Virus record (IMG/VR): IMGVR_UViG_3300025289_000060
Location: 1 to 39,462 of that record
From: a virus
Strand: one strand, 5' to 3'
Length of the DNA stretch: 39,462 nt
The notes beneath the pieces are model-generated. The model was not told the origin of the DNA and did not search any database. It worked only from the letters and a program-made list of their open reading frames with translations. Positions within the stretch are counted from its first letter, which is position 1. Each line of letters starts with the position of its first letter. Below are positions 12,866 through 21,458 of this stretch, piece after piece. A program made the position numbers and the translations under genes.

Positions 12866-13982
12866 TCCAAACACGATTGATCCGTCCATCATGCCCTCCC
12901 CTTACGATGAGGTTCTGCTTGGCCTGCGGGAGGGAAAAGACACCACGGAGTTGATGGGGAAGGTTGGGGTCTCCCTCATCACGGGCTGCAAGAATGCTGC
13001 CGAGAAGGTCAATGGGGCGGGCCTGGACTACATCAGCGCCCTAGAACGTGCCTACATCCATGCCAGTGTCGGAAAGAAGCTAGAGCCGCTGGTAGACAAA
13101 CTGAGCCGGGGAGAGGAAGTCGATGTCGGGAAGGTCCTCTCCGAATTGGGCAGGCTGGAGAGAGAGCAGAAGGTTTTCACACCCCTGTCCCAGGTTGATC
13201 CCAAAGCGGCCATCTGGCGTCCTACCTTCTATGCGCCCGTCGATCGATATCTACAGGGTTTACCGGAATCGTCTATGTGTGTCTGCGGAGGTCCCCCAGG
13301 CACAGGCAAAACGACGTTCCTTCTTCGGTTGTTGATTGAGGCGGCCAAACACGGCAAACGTACAGCGTTCTTCTCCCTCGAGATGACGATGAACCAGATT
13401 GCGCATCGGCTGCTAGAGATTGAGAAGAAGCTAACGAAAAAGGAACGCTCCCTCATCCTCACTACCGATGCCATGCACACCCACGATGAAATCTATTCCC
13501 ATGCCAGCAAACTTGTAGTTACCCACCCCGATCTCTACATGATCGGCGTTGACTTTGCTGACATGATTGTCCCCGAGCGGCGGTCCTACAACGAAGTCGC
13601 CCAGATTGACGAAATCTACAGGACGATGGCCAGCCTCGCCAAGAGGGTTGGAGTGCCCGTCCTGGTTTTGTCCCAACTAAACTACAACTACGTCGGCGGT
13701 CGCCCTCGCCTGAACCACCTACGGGGCTCCCGTCTGATTGAGGCGCTGGCCGCCGTGGTGATCCTACTGTACAACCCGGATCAGGTAGACGTAGACCAAG
13801 GACAGGACAAGAGAGACAACTCCCTCCCCTGGCGACATGGAACCGCATACATTCAGATCGCCAAAAGCCGCTATGGCTACGTTCGTGGGACGACTGGGGC
13901 GGTGCGGGTGATGTGGGATGGGGCTCGGGGATGGGGAGCCGAAGATGGAGTCGATGGCTGGACTAGCCTAGCATCTGTTTAG
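12804..13982 (+). CDS. Replicative DNA helicase, DnaB-like
   Basis: 392 residues from GTG 12804, supported by AAGGAG seven bases upstream. After an N-terminal region of about 140 residues, the RecA-like motor has GGPPGTGKTT (162-171, Walker A), AFFSLEM (188-194), IGVDFADM (Walker B region), VLVLSQLN and the arginine/lysine finger-like IAKSRYG. This order is that of DnaB/gp4 helicases, which unwind the fork and recruit primase. A DnaG-related gene lies two genes upstream and family A polymerase two genes downstream. Confidence 0.88.
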   Translation: MTHLFGLAEIVTGKALAGEIDPNTIDPSIMPSPYDEVLLGLREGKDTTELMGKVGVSLITGCKNAAEKVNGAGLDYISALERAYIHASVGKKLEPLVDKLSRGEEVDVGKVLSELGRLEREQKVFTPLSQVDPKAAIWRPTFYAPVDRYLQGLPESSMCVCGGPPGTGKTTFLLRLLIEAAKHGKRTAFFSLEMTMNQIAHRLLEIEKKLTKKERSLILTTDAMHTHDEIYSHASKLVVTHPDLYMIGVDFADMIVPERRSYNEVAQIDEIYRTMASLAKRVGVPVLVLSQLNYNYVGGRPRLNHLRGSRLIEALAAVVILLYNPDQVDVDQGQDKRDNSLPWRHGTAYIQIAKSRYGYVRGTTGAVRVMWDGARGWGAEDGVDGWTSLASV

Positions 13983-13991
13983 GAGGAACCA

Positions 13992-14252
13992 ATGAACCTG
14001 TATGTATTTCCGGCCCTGTACTATGGAGGATATGGACGACATGTTTCTTGTGTTGTAATAGCCGACAATATAGAACAGGCGAAGGAACTTATGGTTGAAA
14101 GAATAGCCCTTTTGGCGGCGGTCGAGAAACACTCCGTCGTGGACTCGATACGCGCAATGCGAGAATGGATAGCCGGGGATGACAGGGGGAAAATCCAGGA
14201 GTATGTGTTGGATGATGCCCCATTGACGGTTATTGTTGAAACATACGAATGA
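13992..14252 (+). CDS. Hypothetical protein, 86 aa
   Basis: AGGAGG upstream of ATG 13992. Begins MNLYVFPALYYGGYGRHVSCVVIADNIEQA: a short beta strand, then a helix, resembling small alpha/beta phage proteins; ends LTVIVETYE. Its stop overlaps the polymerase start (ATGA), so it is coupled to polymerase expression. Function unknown. Confidence 0.65.
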   Translation: MNLYVFPALYYGGYGRHVSCVVIADNIEQAKELMVERIALLAAVEKHSVVDSIRAMREWIAGDDRGKIQEYVLDDAPLTVIVETYE

Positions 14253-15976
14253 AATTGACTAAAGGTCTGCCCAGGAAGGCCAACCCCAAAGAGCCGGTTG
14301 GCCTAGACATAGAACTCTACGGCATGGACGAGGCCAAGTTGCACCGTCCTACCGGTACCTTCGCCTGCCTATCCATCGCCTATGAGGATGGGACAGTCTA
14401 CCAGGTCTACGATCTGACCGATCTCCGGGCAGCAATCGAGATCGTCAACGATGGCCTCTGGGTCTTCCACAATGCCCTGTTTGATCTCAACCACCTGCGC
14501 CGCTTCACCACCTTCAGGCAGCGACCTATCTGGGATACGATGCTGATGGAGCAAAACTTATTTGGGGGGTATTATGACACTTTCCGCTTGAAGGACCTAT
14601 CTCGCCGCTGGATTCGTAAACCTATGGAGAAGGAGACGGTCCAACTCTTCATTGATGGCTCCAAGATGACCAAAGAGATGCAGACCTACGCGGCCCTCGA
14701 CGCCCTGACGGCTGTCCTCTGCGCGAGGATGCAGATGGAGTACATCAAGGAGCACGATCGGGAGATGGACTCCTACCACAAGATTGACGAGCCGGCGCTG
14801 TGGGCAGTGTTAGATTTACCTCCTGTCAAAGTAGACGTAGACGGATGGCTGGCCCTGGCCGATGAGAATGAACGCCTAGCAGAGGATGCCGAGAAGGACC
14901 TTGCCATCAATCCCCGATCCCCCAAGCAGGTCAAGGCGGCGCTGGAGAAAGTTCTGAGAACTTCGGTCAAGAACACAGAGGCGGGTACGTTGCAGGTCCT
15001 CTTGGAACGGGCTCAGGAGAAGGATAACAAGAAGGCCCAAGCCCTGATTGAGAAGATCCTAGAAGCACGGATGTACGAGAAGGCCGCCTCCACCTACGGC
15101 AAGTTCTGGATCGAGCAGCACGTTGAGGAAGGGAACCTGGTCTACCCCAACTACCTCATTACCCAGGCGGAGACGGGACGGATGGCCTGCCGATCCCCAA
15201 ACCTCCAGAACATCCCGGCCCGCCGGATGCCTCAGTTTCGAGAGCAATTCATCACCAGCTACCCTGGCGGGACCATGCTGGTTGTGGATGTGGCACAGCA
15301 GGAGCCTCGGGTGCTGGCCTACTCCTCCAAGGATCAGGAGCTTATCAAGGCTATCCTATCAGGCGAAGACCTCCATCTCACCACAGCCCAGACCATCTTC
15401 AATGATCCCACCATCACAAAAGATACGACGATAATGATCCTGGGGGAAGAGAGAAATTGTCGTTTTGTTGGGAAGACCATCAACTTGGGCACGTCCTACG
15501 GCCTGACGGCGATTGGGCTTGCCAAGCGGATCAAGGTCACGGAGGATGAGGCCCAGAAGTTCCTCAACCAGTATTTCAATAGGTTTCGGGCCGTGGCAGA
15601 TTGGACGCACCGGCAGCATAGCATGGGTCAGAGATTGGGTTATGTGGTGACGCCAATTGGTCGTAGGGTGTGGATCAATCCGTACTCGAAACAGTGGCAG
15701 AACAATGCGATCAATGCTCCAATCCAGGGTGGGGCAGCAGATATGACCAAGTACGCCCTCGCCTTCATTCACAAGGAGACCAAACGCCTGGGGTTGCCCT
15801 ATGGCGTCTGTCTGTTGGTCCACGATGAGTTGGTCTGCGATCTGCCGAAGGGGACCATCAGGGCGTACAAGGAGGTACAGAAGGAGGCTTGGAGCGCGGC
15901 AGGAAAGATAATGATACCAGGAATTCCAGTAGAAGTCGAGATGTACACCGGCCCTAATTGGGGGGCCAAGCACTAG
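14249..15976 (+). CDS. Family A DNA polymerase with 3'-5' exonuclease
   Basis: 575 residues. DEDDy exonuclease: D20/E22 in GLDIEL, D79 in NALFDL, Y147/D151 in TYAALDA. Polymerase: TGRMACRSPNLQNIP (309-323), motif A VVDVAQQEPR with D347 and E352 (usual DYSQIELR), motif B GKTINLGTSYG, motif C VHDE with H525-D526. The motif B residue equivalent to E. coli Phe762 is Leu413 (codon 15485-15487); Phe or Tyr there affects ddNTP choice, and Leu has been linked in the viral ecology literature with slower or temperate phages. No 5'-3' exonuclease domain, as usual for phage enzymes. Main replicase of this phage. Confidence 0.92.
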   Translation: MKLTKGLPRKANPKEPVGLDIELYGMDEAKLHRPTGTFACLSIAYEDGTVYQVYDLTDLRAAIEIVNDGLWVFHNALFDLNHLRRFTTFRQRPIWDTMLMEQNLFGGYYDTFRLKDLSRRWIRKPMEKETVQLFIDGSKMTKEMQTYAALDALTAVLCARMQMEYIKEHDREMDSYHKIDEPALWAVLDLPPVKVDVDGWLALADENERLAEDAEKDLAINPRSPKQVKAALEKVLRTSVKNTEAGTLQVLLERAQEKDNKKAQALIEKILEARMYEKAASTYGKFWIEQHVEEGNLVYPNYLITQAETGRMACRSPNLQNIPARRMPQFREQFITSYPGGTMLVVDVAQQEPRVLAYSSKDQELIKAILSGEDLHLTTAQTIFNDPTITKDTTIMILGEERNCRFVGKTINLGTSYGLTAIGLAKRIKVTEDEAQKFLNQYFNRFRAVADWTHRQHSMGQRLGYVVTPIGRRVWINPYSKQWQNNAINAPIQGGAADMTKYALAFIHKETKRLGLPYGVCLLVHDELVCDLPKGTIRAYKEVQKEAWSAAGKIMIPGIPVEVEMYTGPNWGAKH

Positions 15977-15985
15977 GAGGAAACA

Positions 15986-16222
15986 ATGGTCGAGTGGACT
16001 GAGTACGGCGACTGCATGATTTGTGGAACCAAAGCAACTCTAGAGGAAAACGCCTACGGCTGGCATACGTGCTCTAGATGTGGAGATAGTACGCCGTCCA
16101 TGAATAACGAGAAGACCAGGCGGGTTGGTCCAATAGAATACTTCTTCTGGTGGCTGTGTTGGAAGTTTTCAGATCCCGAGCATGGAGTTGTCCCTCCAGA
16201 ATGGAGATGGTTTCCAAAATGA
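15986..16222 (+). CDS. Small zinc-ribbon protein, 78 aa
   Basis: AGGAGG upstream. CMIC at 10-13 and CSRC at 29-32 form a probable four-Cys zinc ribbon; the C-terminal half is unusually rich in Trp and Phe (EYFFWWLCWKF, PPEWRWFPK). The stop overlaps the next start. Function unknown; possibly nucleic-acid or protein binding. Confidence 0.6.
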   Translation: MVEWTEYGDCMICGTKATLEENAYGWHTCSRCGDSTPSMNNEKTRRVGPIEYFFWWLCWKFSDPEHGVVPPEWRWFPK

Positions 16223-16473
16223 AGGTCATCATGAGATGTGGCCATGTGGCGATGGGAAGAGATATGGAGGACGGAACACCCGTCTGCCCAATCTGCATTG
16301 GCCTGACAGAGGATGCTCTGTTCGCCATGATCCCCCAACCCAACCTGGAAGGGCGACAGGCCACCTGTATTGTGTGTGAGGAAAACAAGCCCAGCAGCTT
16401 GTATCTGCCTTACTTCCAGTACCGGGAGAGCGGGGATGAGTTCTACTGTGGGTGTAGGGAGGCATTGGAATGA
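16219..16473 (+). CDS. Small protein with two Cys clusters, 84 aa
   Basis: ATG 16219 overlaps the preceding stop. CGH (7-9) with CPIC (23-26), and CIVC (50-53) with CGC (77-79), give one or two zinc sites. It begins MKVIMRCGHVAMG. Overlaps the start of the methyltransferase gene. Fourth tiny Cys-rich protein since 12.4 kb. Confidence 0.6.
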   Translation: MKVIMRCGHVAMGRDMEDGTPVCPICIGLTEDALFAMIPQPNLEGRQATCIVCEENKPSSLYLPYFQYRESGDEFYCGCREALE

Positions 16474-16961
16474 GTTTGCTTCCACGTCTCACTCGCGGTA
16501 GCAACGACCTTACTACGCCCGAGGAGGCCCTACTTCCGATCCTCCCCTACCTACCCCACAGGGTATGGGAGTGCGCCCCTGGGAAGTGGCCGGAGTGGAG
16601 GATGGTGCGGGAGTTGGAGGCCAGCGGGCGTTACGTTCTAGCATACGACGACCTCGACTTCCTACAAGACGAACCCCCCGACTTGGATACGTTTTGCGCT
16701 ATTGTGACAAATCCCCCATTTTCTACAAAGACGCAATTTATGGCTCGGTGTGCCGAGATCGGGAAGCCTTGGGCCTTGCTATTACCAGTTACAGCCCTAG
16801 GTGTATACAAGTGCCAACGCTATTTACACGATGCCGAGATTCTCTTCCTTCCCAAGCGCATCGACTTCACAGGCAAGAAGGCCCCATGGTTCGCCGTAGC
16901 CTGGTTCACATGGGGGCTGGGGATAGGACGGCAGATGACGTTCATGGAGGTCATGCGATGA
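16470..16961 (+). CDS. Adenine-N6-type methyltransferase-like protein, 163 aa
   Basis: IVTNPPFSTK near residues 78-87 is the catalytic NPPF motif IV of N6-adenine methyltransferases. WECAPGKWPEWRMVRELE near 33-50 sits where the SAM-binding motif I would be, though it lacks the standard FxGxG. The C-terminus has LPKRIDFTG and FAVAWFTWG, typical of phage Dam-like proteins that modify viral DNA against host restriction. Short but not obviously truncated. Overlaps the second methyltransferase gene by 4 bases. Confidence 0.7.
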   Translation: MSLLPRLTRGSNDLTTPEEALLPILPYLPHRVWECAPGKWPEWRMVRELEASGRYVLAYDDLDFLQDEPPDLDTFCAIVTNPPFSTKTQFMARCAEIGKPWALLLPVTALGVYKCQRYLHDAEILFLPKRIDFTGKKAPWFAVAWFTWGLGIGRQMTFMEVMR

Positions 16962-18043
16962 TCTCTCAGGCCAACGCCCGCCACATCCCGCTGGCGGACG
17001 AGAGCGTGCATATGTGCATGACCTCACCGCCATACTGGGGGTTACGGGACTACGGGCTGGCGACGTGGGAGGGTGGGGATGCGGGGTGCGACCACCTCGG
17101 GCCGCCGAAGTCGTCGGGGAAAAGTACGCTAAAGAACGACGGACGCCCGATGGAGATGGTTGGGCAAAACGACTACGAGCGGGGTGCCGTAACCCCGTTC
17201 CGAGAAACCTGCGGCAAGTGCGGCGCGGTTCGCCACGACTCCGGTATTGGGCTGGAGAAGACGCCCGAGGAATACGTGGCAAATATCGTCGCGGCGTTCC
17301 GTGAGGTGTGGCGGGTGCTGCGGGACGACGGGACGCTGTGGCTGAACATGGGGGACTGCTACACCGGAGGAGCAAACACGGGCGGCGCGGGCAAGCGAGC
17401 AGGCGGGGGGGTTCCCTACCGCATCTCTGGACTCGCGCCAAAGCTAGGTGACGGCCTCAAGCCCAAGGACCTGGTAGGTATGCCCTGGCGCGTGGCGTTC
17501 GCCCTGCAAGCGGACGGGTGGTATCTGCGAAGCGATATCATCTGGCACAAGACAAACCCGATGCCGGAGAGCGTGAGGGACAGGCCAACGAAGGCGCACG
17601 AGTACCTGTTCCTGCTGGCGAAGCAGCCGAGGTATTTCTATGACGCACAAGCGATTGCGGAGTCGGGAAGCCAAACGTCAGGAGGGTGGCAACAAAGGGC
17701 CGCTATGGGGAATAGAGCGCATGGCAATGGTGAGAGCGCGCAGGGGCGGGGACTCGGGGGCGTGGGGCTGGCCGGCGCAACCCGCAACCGTCGCGACGTG
17801 TGGACGATCCCCACCTCGCCATACAAGGGTGCACACTTCGCTACATTCCCGCCGAAGTTGGTCGAGCCGTGCGTGCTGGCCGGATCTCCCATCGGCGGGA
17901 TTGTCTTTGATCCCTTCTGTGGCTCGGGCACCGTGGGCCAGGTCTGTCGCCTACACGGGCGGCGGTTTGTGGGGTTAGACCTGTCGCTGAAGTACCTTCG
18001 GGAGCTGGCGTTACCCAGGGCCGAGGGGAAACAGAGACCATGA
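16958..18043 (+). CDS. Site-specific DNA methyltransferase, beta class (N4-cytosine or N6-adenine)
   Basis: 361 residues from ATG 16958; a much longer in-frame start would cross the whole previous gene. Catalytic motif IV comes first (TSPPYWGLRDYG, 22-33) and the SAM-binding motif I last (FDPFCGSGT, 317-325), the circularly permuted beta order. SPPY favours N4-cytosine but N6-adenine cannot be excluded. CGKCGAVRHD near residue 87 is a small Cys cluster inserted before the helical region. Parts of the gene (about 17.2-17.8 kb) are visibly richer in G and C than neighbours, suggesting separate acquisition. It probably protects phage DNA; no cognate nuclease is seen. Confidence 0.85.
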   Translation: MISQANARHIPLADESVHMCMTSPPYWGLRDYGLATWEGGDAGCDHLGPPKSSGKSTLKNDGRPMEMVGQNDYERGAVTPFRETCGKCGAVRHDSGIGLEKTPEEYVANIVAAFREVWRVLRDDGTLWLNMGDCYTGGANTGGAGKRAGGGVPYRISGLAPKLGDGLKPKDLVGMPWRVAFALQADGWYLRSDIIWHKTNPMPESVRDRPTKAHEYLFLLAKQPRYFYDAQAIAESGSQTSGGWQQRAAMGNRAHGNGESAQGRGLGGVGLAGATRNRRDVWTIPTSPYKGAHFATFPPKLVEPCVLAGSPIGGIVFDPFCGSGTVGQVCRLHGRRFVGLDLSLKYLRELALPRAEGKQRP

Positions 18044-18573
18044 GGGAGGAGTGCCCGATCTGTGGTAATCTGTTGGTCCTACCGGCTGGTCCGGAGGATA
18101 GCCCCATCATTCTGATTGGGGAGTTCCCCGGCTACTACGAGATCCTCAACGGCTGGCCGTTTGCTGGTCCATCTGGGGAGATCCTGGAGTCTGAGTTGGA
18201 TCGGGTCGGTATCCGCCTTAGCCGATGCCGGCAGACCAATCTCTGGCTCCATGCTATCCCCCCAGCCAAAGAAGGCCGAGGGGTCAACCCCCTATTCAGC
18301 GTGGAGGCGAAGTGGCATAATGACAAGATGATGGAGGAACTTATCCACCCGGCCCGTAAGGTTGCCCTCCTGATGGGATCGGATGTAGCCCGATATTTCG
18401 GCTACGGCAACATCAGCGACGTAACGAGCCTACCCGTAAAATCGAAACTGATACCTTCGAAATGCAGGGCAGTAGCTTCTTACAACCCAGCCATCGCAGA
18501 GTATGGGGCGGTAGGTGAAATCCGGCTAGCGATGGACACCCTAGCACGTTATGCGAAAGGACTATGGAAATGA
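18040..18573 (+). CDS. Uracil-DNA glycosylase superfamily protein
   Basis: 177 residues. CPIC (5-8) starts a short metal-binding N-terminus. IGEFPGYYE at 26-34 corresponds to motif A of family 4/5 uracil-DNA glycosylases (GEAPGxxE), WPFAGPSGEILESEL to the following conserved loop, and QTNLW to the usual ITNVV strand. The SYNPA segment near residue 147 takes the position of the H-P-S/A motif, with Tyr-Asn for His-Pro. Such enzymes remove uracil from DNA; activity here is uncertain because of these substitutions. Confidence 0.65.
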   Translation: MREECPICGNLLVLPAGPEDSPIILIGEFPGYYEILNGWPFAGPSGEILESELDRVGIRLSRCRQTNLWLHAIPPAKEGRGVNPLFSVEAKWHNDKMMEELIHPARKVALLMGSDVARYFGYGNISDVTSLPVKSKLIPSKCRAVASYNPAIAEYGAVGEIRLAMDTLARYAKGLWK

Positions 18574-18857
18574 ATGGCCTAATAAGATTCAGAGTTAGCG
18601 CAGAGTTACTAAGACAAGTGATGAATATGCCGGAGGACTGTACCATCGTCGGTGTAAAGGAACAACCTTTCGGATGGGGTACGGATGTGTGGTTCTTGGT
18701 GACATCTCCTTCCTTCCCTGATGTACTAGAGTCGTGTACCATCCCTGAGATAGTGCCCGTAGTCATTACTCACCATTTTGTGGCCGGAGAAGTTCCGCCA
18801 ACTACAACCTGGAATGAGAGCGAATGGCAGTGGAAGCTAGGAGAAGACAATGACTGA
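18570..18857 (+). CDS. Hypothetical protein, 95 aa
   Basis: ATG 18570 overlaps the previous stop, with AAAGGA nine bases upstream; ATG 18564 is also possible. Begins MNGLIRFRVSAELLRQ and has a beta-rich middle (WFLVTSPSFPDVL, VPVVITHHF) with an aromatic C-terminus (WNESEWQWKLG). No recognised family. Confidence 0.65.
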   Translation: MNGLIRFRVSAELLRQVMNMPEDCTIVGVKEQPFGWGTDVWFLVTSPSFPDVLESCTIPEIVPVVITHHFVAGEVPPTTTWNESEWQWKLGEDND

Positions 18858-19524
18858 TGAACTTGCAAGTCCTCATGACCAGCCCATGCTTCTGAGCGAG
18901 GCCGAATTGGACGTGATCACTTCTGTTGATAGGGTGATCGAAAAAAGTGTTACGACGGGCGATCCCCGTATTGCCTTAGCCTACATTGGGGACCTGCGAC
19001 GTTCGGGCCACGTCACCGGCCTGGCAATGGCAAAAGCCCTGTACGAGCTGAAGATCAGATGGGATAGTTTCCCCATTGACGATGACTTCGTAGACGTAGC
19101 CATGGCTGAAACCGGCTTAGGCGTTGGGACCATCCGCAAGTACGTTGACCTCTGGGAGGCCATCTTTATGAACCCCAAGGTCGAACAGAAGGTCAAGGAG
19201 GCCCTGTTCGGTAAGCCCATCGGGTCCCTGTATCTGCTGGCCCCCGCCGCCAAAGAGGGCCAACTGGACACGAACGATTGGCAGAAGGCTGTCATAGCCC
19301 CCGATCGTCAGGCCATCCGAGATATCGTTCAGGCCAAGCGGGGCGTTGTTGGTCCAGCTAGCACAACCATCGTCATCATGCTGGATCGGGATGGGACGCT
19401 CAAGGTCCGCAAGGGTCAAGGTCACTACGTCCCCTTTGGCTATCTGAACCTGAAGTTAGAAGACGAGAACGCCAAGACGGCCATCGAGCGTATCCTCAAC
19501 TATGCCCACGTTGTCAGGAGGTAA
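18850..19524 (+). CDS. Hypothetical protein, helical, 224 aa
   Basis: AGGAG upstream; overlaps the previous gene by 8 bases. Residues about 40-130 are helical, including a possible helix-turn-helix-like stretch (DVAMAETGLGVGTIRKYVDLWE). The C-terminal third has a TTIVIMLDRDGTLKVRKGQG segment that looks like two beta strands. The order suggests a DNA-binding helper, ParB/KorB-like in general architecture, but no diagnostic motif is present. Function unknown. Confidence 0.65.
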   Translation: MTDELASPHDQPMLLSEAELDVITSVDRVIEKSVTTGDPRIALAYIGDLRRSGHVTGLAMAKALYELKIRWDSFPIDDDFVDVAMAETGLGVGTIRKYVDLWEAIFMNPKVEQKVKEALFGKPIGSLYLLAPAAKEGQLDTNDWQKAVIAPDRQAIRDIVQAKRGVVGPASTTIVIMLDRDGTLKVRKGQGHYVPFGYLNLKLEDENAKTAIERILNYAHVVRR

Positions 19525-19525
19525 G

Positions 19526-19747
19526 GTGAGAATCGAGACGATCCTTCGGGCTATGATAGCAGCGAAAGAACAGGCCTTAGAGGCATCTTGGGCTCAAGGA
19601 TTCACAGGTCAGGGGAAGAAGAAGGAATCTCCGAAAGAGTATGCTGCCCGACTAGACTTCATAGCTCGACGGAACAAACAAGCCGGACGCTTCCGAGCGT
19701 ACATGTACCGAAAGGCGGGCTGGGATGCCGATACTCCTGGAAGGTAA
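19526..19747 (+). CDS. Small basic hypothetical protein
   Basis: 73 residues from GTG 19526, which has AGGAGG four bases upstream; an ATG at 19502 in the same frame lacks a site and lies within the previous gene. The protein is helical and strongly basic (GKKKESPKEYAAR, RRNKQAGRFRAYMYRKAG). It ends 23 bases inside the RecA-like gene. A nucleic-acid-binding role is possible; no family recognised. Confidence 0.55.
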   Translation: MRIETILRAMIAAKEQALEASWAQGFTGQGKKKESPKEYAARLDFIARRNKQAGRFRAYMYRKAGWDADTPGR

Positions 19748-20690
19748 GATCCGCGAAGAAGAACGAGTCCTGACAGGGTTGTACGGCGTGGATAGGGCCT
19801 TGGGTTTCTTAGGTAACTTGGGCGCTCCCCTGCGGGCTATCTATGAAATCTACGGCAGGGAGCAATCCGGTAAGTCTACCCTAGCCCTGTACCTGGCCGC
19901 AAGGGTGAAGCCAACGGGCAAGATCGTCGTAGCGGACTTGGAGGATTCCTACCGCCAGTCCCCTCACATTGAGCGGGCTGTTCACAACGCCGGCTTCAGT
20001 GGGACGGTCAGGATCGTTCCTAGCATGGACGAGAAGAAGAAGGGCCGCCCCCACGAGGATATCCTGGAGGAGGCTGCCGACAGTCTACTGGAGGATGATG
20101 TCAACGCTTGCATCATTGACAGCCTGGGCATGTTCGTCACCATAGCTGAGGCCGAGGCGGACCTGGAGGATCGAAACGTCGGCTCCCGAGCCTTCGAGAC
20201 AGCCCGCCTGACCAGACGCCTTATCAGCCGCCTGGGGACGGTCGTGGAGCCCAAGCTGGCCATCTACGTCAACCACATCCAGTCGGTCATTGGAGGCCGA
20301 GGCCACACCACCCCAGCAGGGGACACCAAGAAGTACGGGGCCACCGTCCGCCTATGGATGTTCCGGGCCGACAGCGACTTCGAGCACGGGGCCTTCGAGG
20401 CCCAAGTCAAGGTGGAGAAGCTACGTTGGGGCGGTCACGGGGACCGGATTGCCTCGGTGTTTGTGATCCCCGGCGTCGGTGTCCACCCAGGTATGACCGC
20501 CGTCATGGACTGCCTGCGGGGTGGCCTGGCCAAGCGGGAGAACGTGGTGAAGGTCAAATCTATCATCCGTGGGGAGGAGGAGTGGAAATCGGCAGGACGA
20601 ATGAAGCAGCTAGTCGAGTGGGCGATCGAGGGGGACGAAGCCAAATTCAATTCATTCCAGAGGGCATTGAAAGGAGATGCGGATGAATAG
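19725..20690 (+). CDS. RecA-like recombinase
   Basis: 321 residues. YGREQSGKST at 43-52 is Walker A, ACIIDSLGMF at 128-137 Walker B, and NHIQSVIGGRGHTTPAGD (183-200) followed by KKYGATVRL matches the RecA loop L2 and the strand after it. The glutamate after Walker A (E96 in E. coli RecA) corresponds to DLEDSYR. The C-terminal domain is a short helical tail (residues about 275-321). Works in strand exchange, replication restart and recombination; it is grouped with a RuvC-like nuclease two genes downstream. Confidence 0.85.
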   Translation: MPILLEGKIREEERVLTGLYGVDRALGFLGNLGAPLRAIYEIYGREQSGKSTLALYLAARVKPTGKIVVADLEDSYRQSPHIERAVHNAGFSGTVRIVPSMDEKKKGRPHEDILEEAADSLLEDDVNACIIDSLGMFVTIAEAEADLEDRNVGSRAFETARLTRRLISRLGTVVEPKLAIYVNHIQSVIGGRGHTTPAGDTKKYGATVRLWMFRADSDFEHGAFEAQVKVEKLRWGGHGDRIASVFVIPGVGVHPGMTAVMDCLRGGLAKRENVVKVKSIIRGEEEWKSAGRMKQLVEWAIEGDEAKFNSFQRALKGDADE

Positions 20691-20955
20691 TCAGCAAGAG
20701 TTGCCCAACATGCCCCCCAAAGTCAAGCCGATCGACGGACTGGCCGGGGCGGATCTAATAGCCTTCGCTGATGTTCTACGGCAAACCATACACCAGGGGG
20801 GCATCGTTACCTTCCACCAAGATGCCGAACTAGGAGTCGCCTGTGTCATGACTTTGGGTAGGTCAATCGCTGTAGGTAAGGGGAGCAACCTGCTCCGGGC
20901 CTTGGATCGAGCTAAGGCCAACTACGCAACCGATGTCCTATTTGGAGAGAGCTGA
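20683..20955 (+). CDS. Hypothetical protein, 90 aa
   Basis: ATG 20683 has AAGGAG six bases upstream and overlaps the RecA-like stop. After MNSQQELPNMPPKVKPIDG comes a helix and a beta-rich segment (GGIVTFHQDAELGVACVMT). No recognised family. Position suggests coupling to the recombinase. Confidence 0.65.
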   Translation: MNSQQELPNMPPKVKPIDGLAGADLIAFADVLRQTIHQGGIVTFHQDAELGVACVMTLGRSIAVGKGSNLLRALDRAKANYATDVLFGES

Positions 20956-20956
20956 C

Positions 20957-21385
20957 ATGAACAAAGCAGATGCCGAAGCACAGTATGATGGAATCACGAA
21001 GCTGCTGGCCGAGCGCCTGAAGAACCTCGACCGAGCCCGAAGGGATCAACTCAAGACCAAAATCTCCTTCGAGCGAGAGCAGGATGCCTTTGGTAAGACG
21101 GTGCGGGATCTGAAGATGACCTATGCCGACGACCCATCTATCCGTAGCCAGCCGGACCCCTCCACAGGCAAGCCCAACAAGGAATGGGCAGCTTGGCTGA
21201 TCGAGCGGGCCGTCGAGCGAGATCAGGAGTTCATCCAGGGGACGGGGCGCTTCTATGCCGTACAGGAGGGCTACTTTGGGGCCGAACTTGCCCTGCATCA
21301 GGCGGGCGAGGAACTCAACGCCGTCAAGGCCGAGATGTTGTTATTCGCTGCCTTGATGCGGTATCTTTCGACTCCAGAAGGATAA
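20957..21385 (+). CDS. Helical hypothetical protein, 142 aa
   Basis: ATG 20957 follows GGAGAG. Predominantly helical with charged heptads (residues 1-60, and 95-135), with a middle loop (DPSIRSQPDPSTGKPNKEW). Could be a coiled-coil partner of the recombination proteins. The stop TAA is followed after three bases by the first GGCNN array. Confidence 0.65.
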   Translation: MNKADAEAQYDGITKLLAERLKNLDRARRDQLKTKISFEREQDAFGKTVRDLKMTYADDPSIRSQPDPSTGKPNKEWAAWLIERAVERDQEFIQGTGRFYAVQEGYFGAELALHQAGEELNAVKAEMLLFAALMRYLSTPEG

Positions 21386-21388
21386 CAT

Positions 21389-21458
21389 GGCAGGGCGCGG
21401 CCCGGCAAGGTAGGGCAGGGCATGGCTCGGCCTGGCTTGGCGTGGCGAGGCAGGGTAC
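21389..21458 (+). repeat. GGCNN pentamer array 1, 14 units
   Basis: Reads as 14 uninterrupted five-base units, GGCAG GGCGC GGCCC GGCAA and so on, ending GGCAG GGTAC. Twelve units start GGC, two start GGT. The last two bases of each unit vary freely. It fills the gap between two genes almost exactly: it starts three bases after a stop codon and ends four bases before the next likely ATG. GG every five bases on the plus strand is also a two-tier G-quadruplex pattern. Confidence 0.95.

Noticed and set aside
16565-16957. 131 extra N-terminal residues for the larger methyltransferase
   Set aside because: They would overlap nearly the whole NPPF methyltransferase gene; ATG 16958 fits the ATGA overlap pattern and the motif starts soon after.
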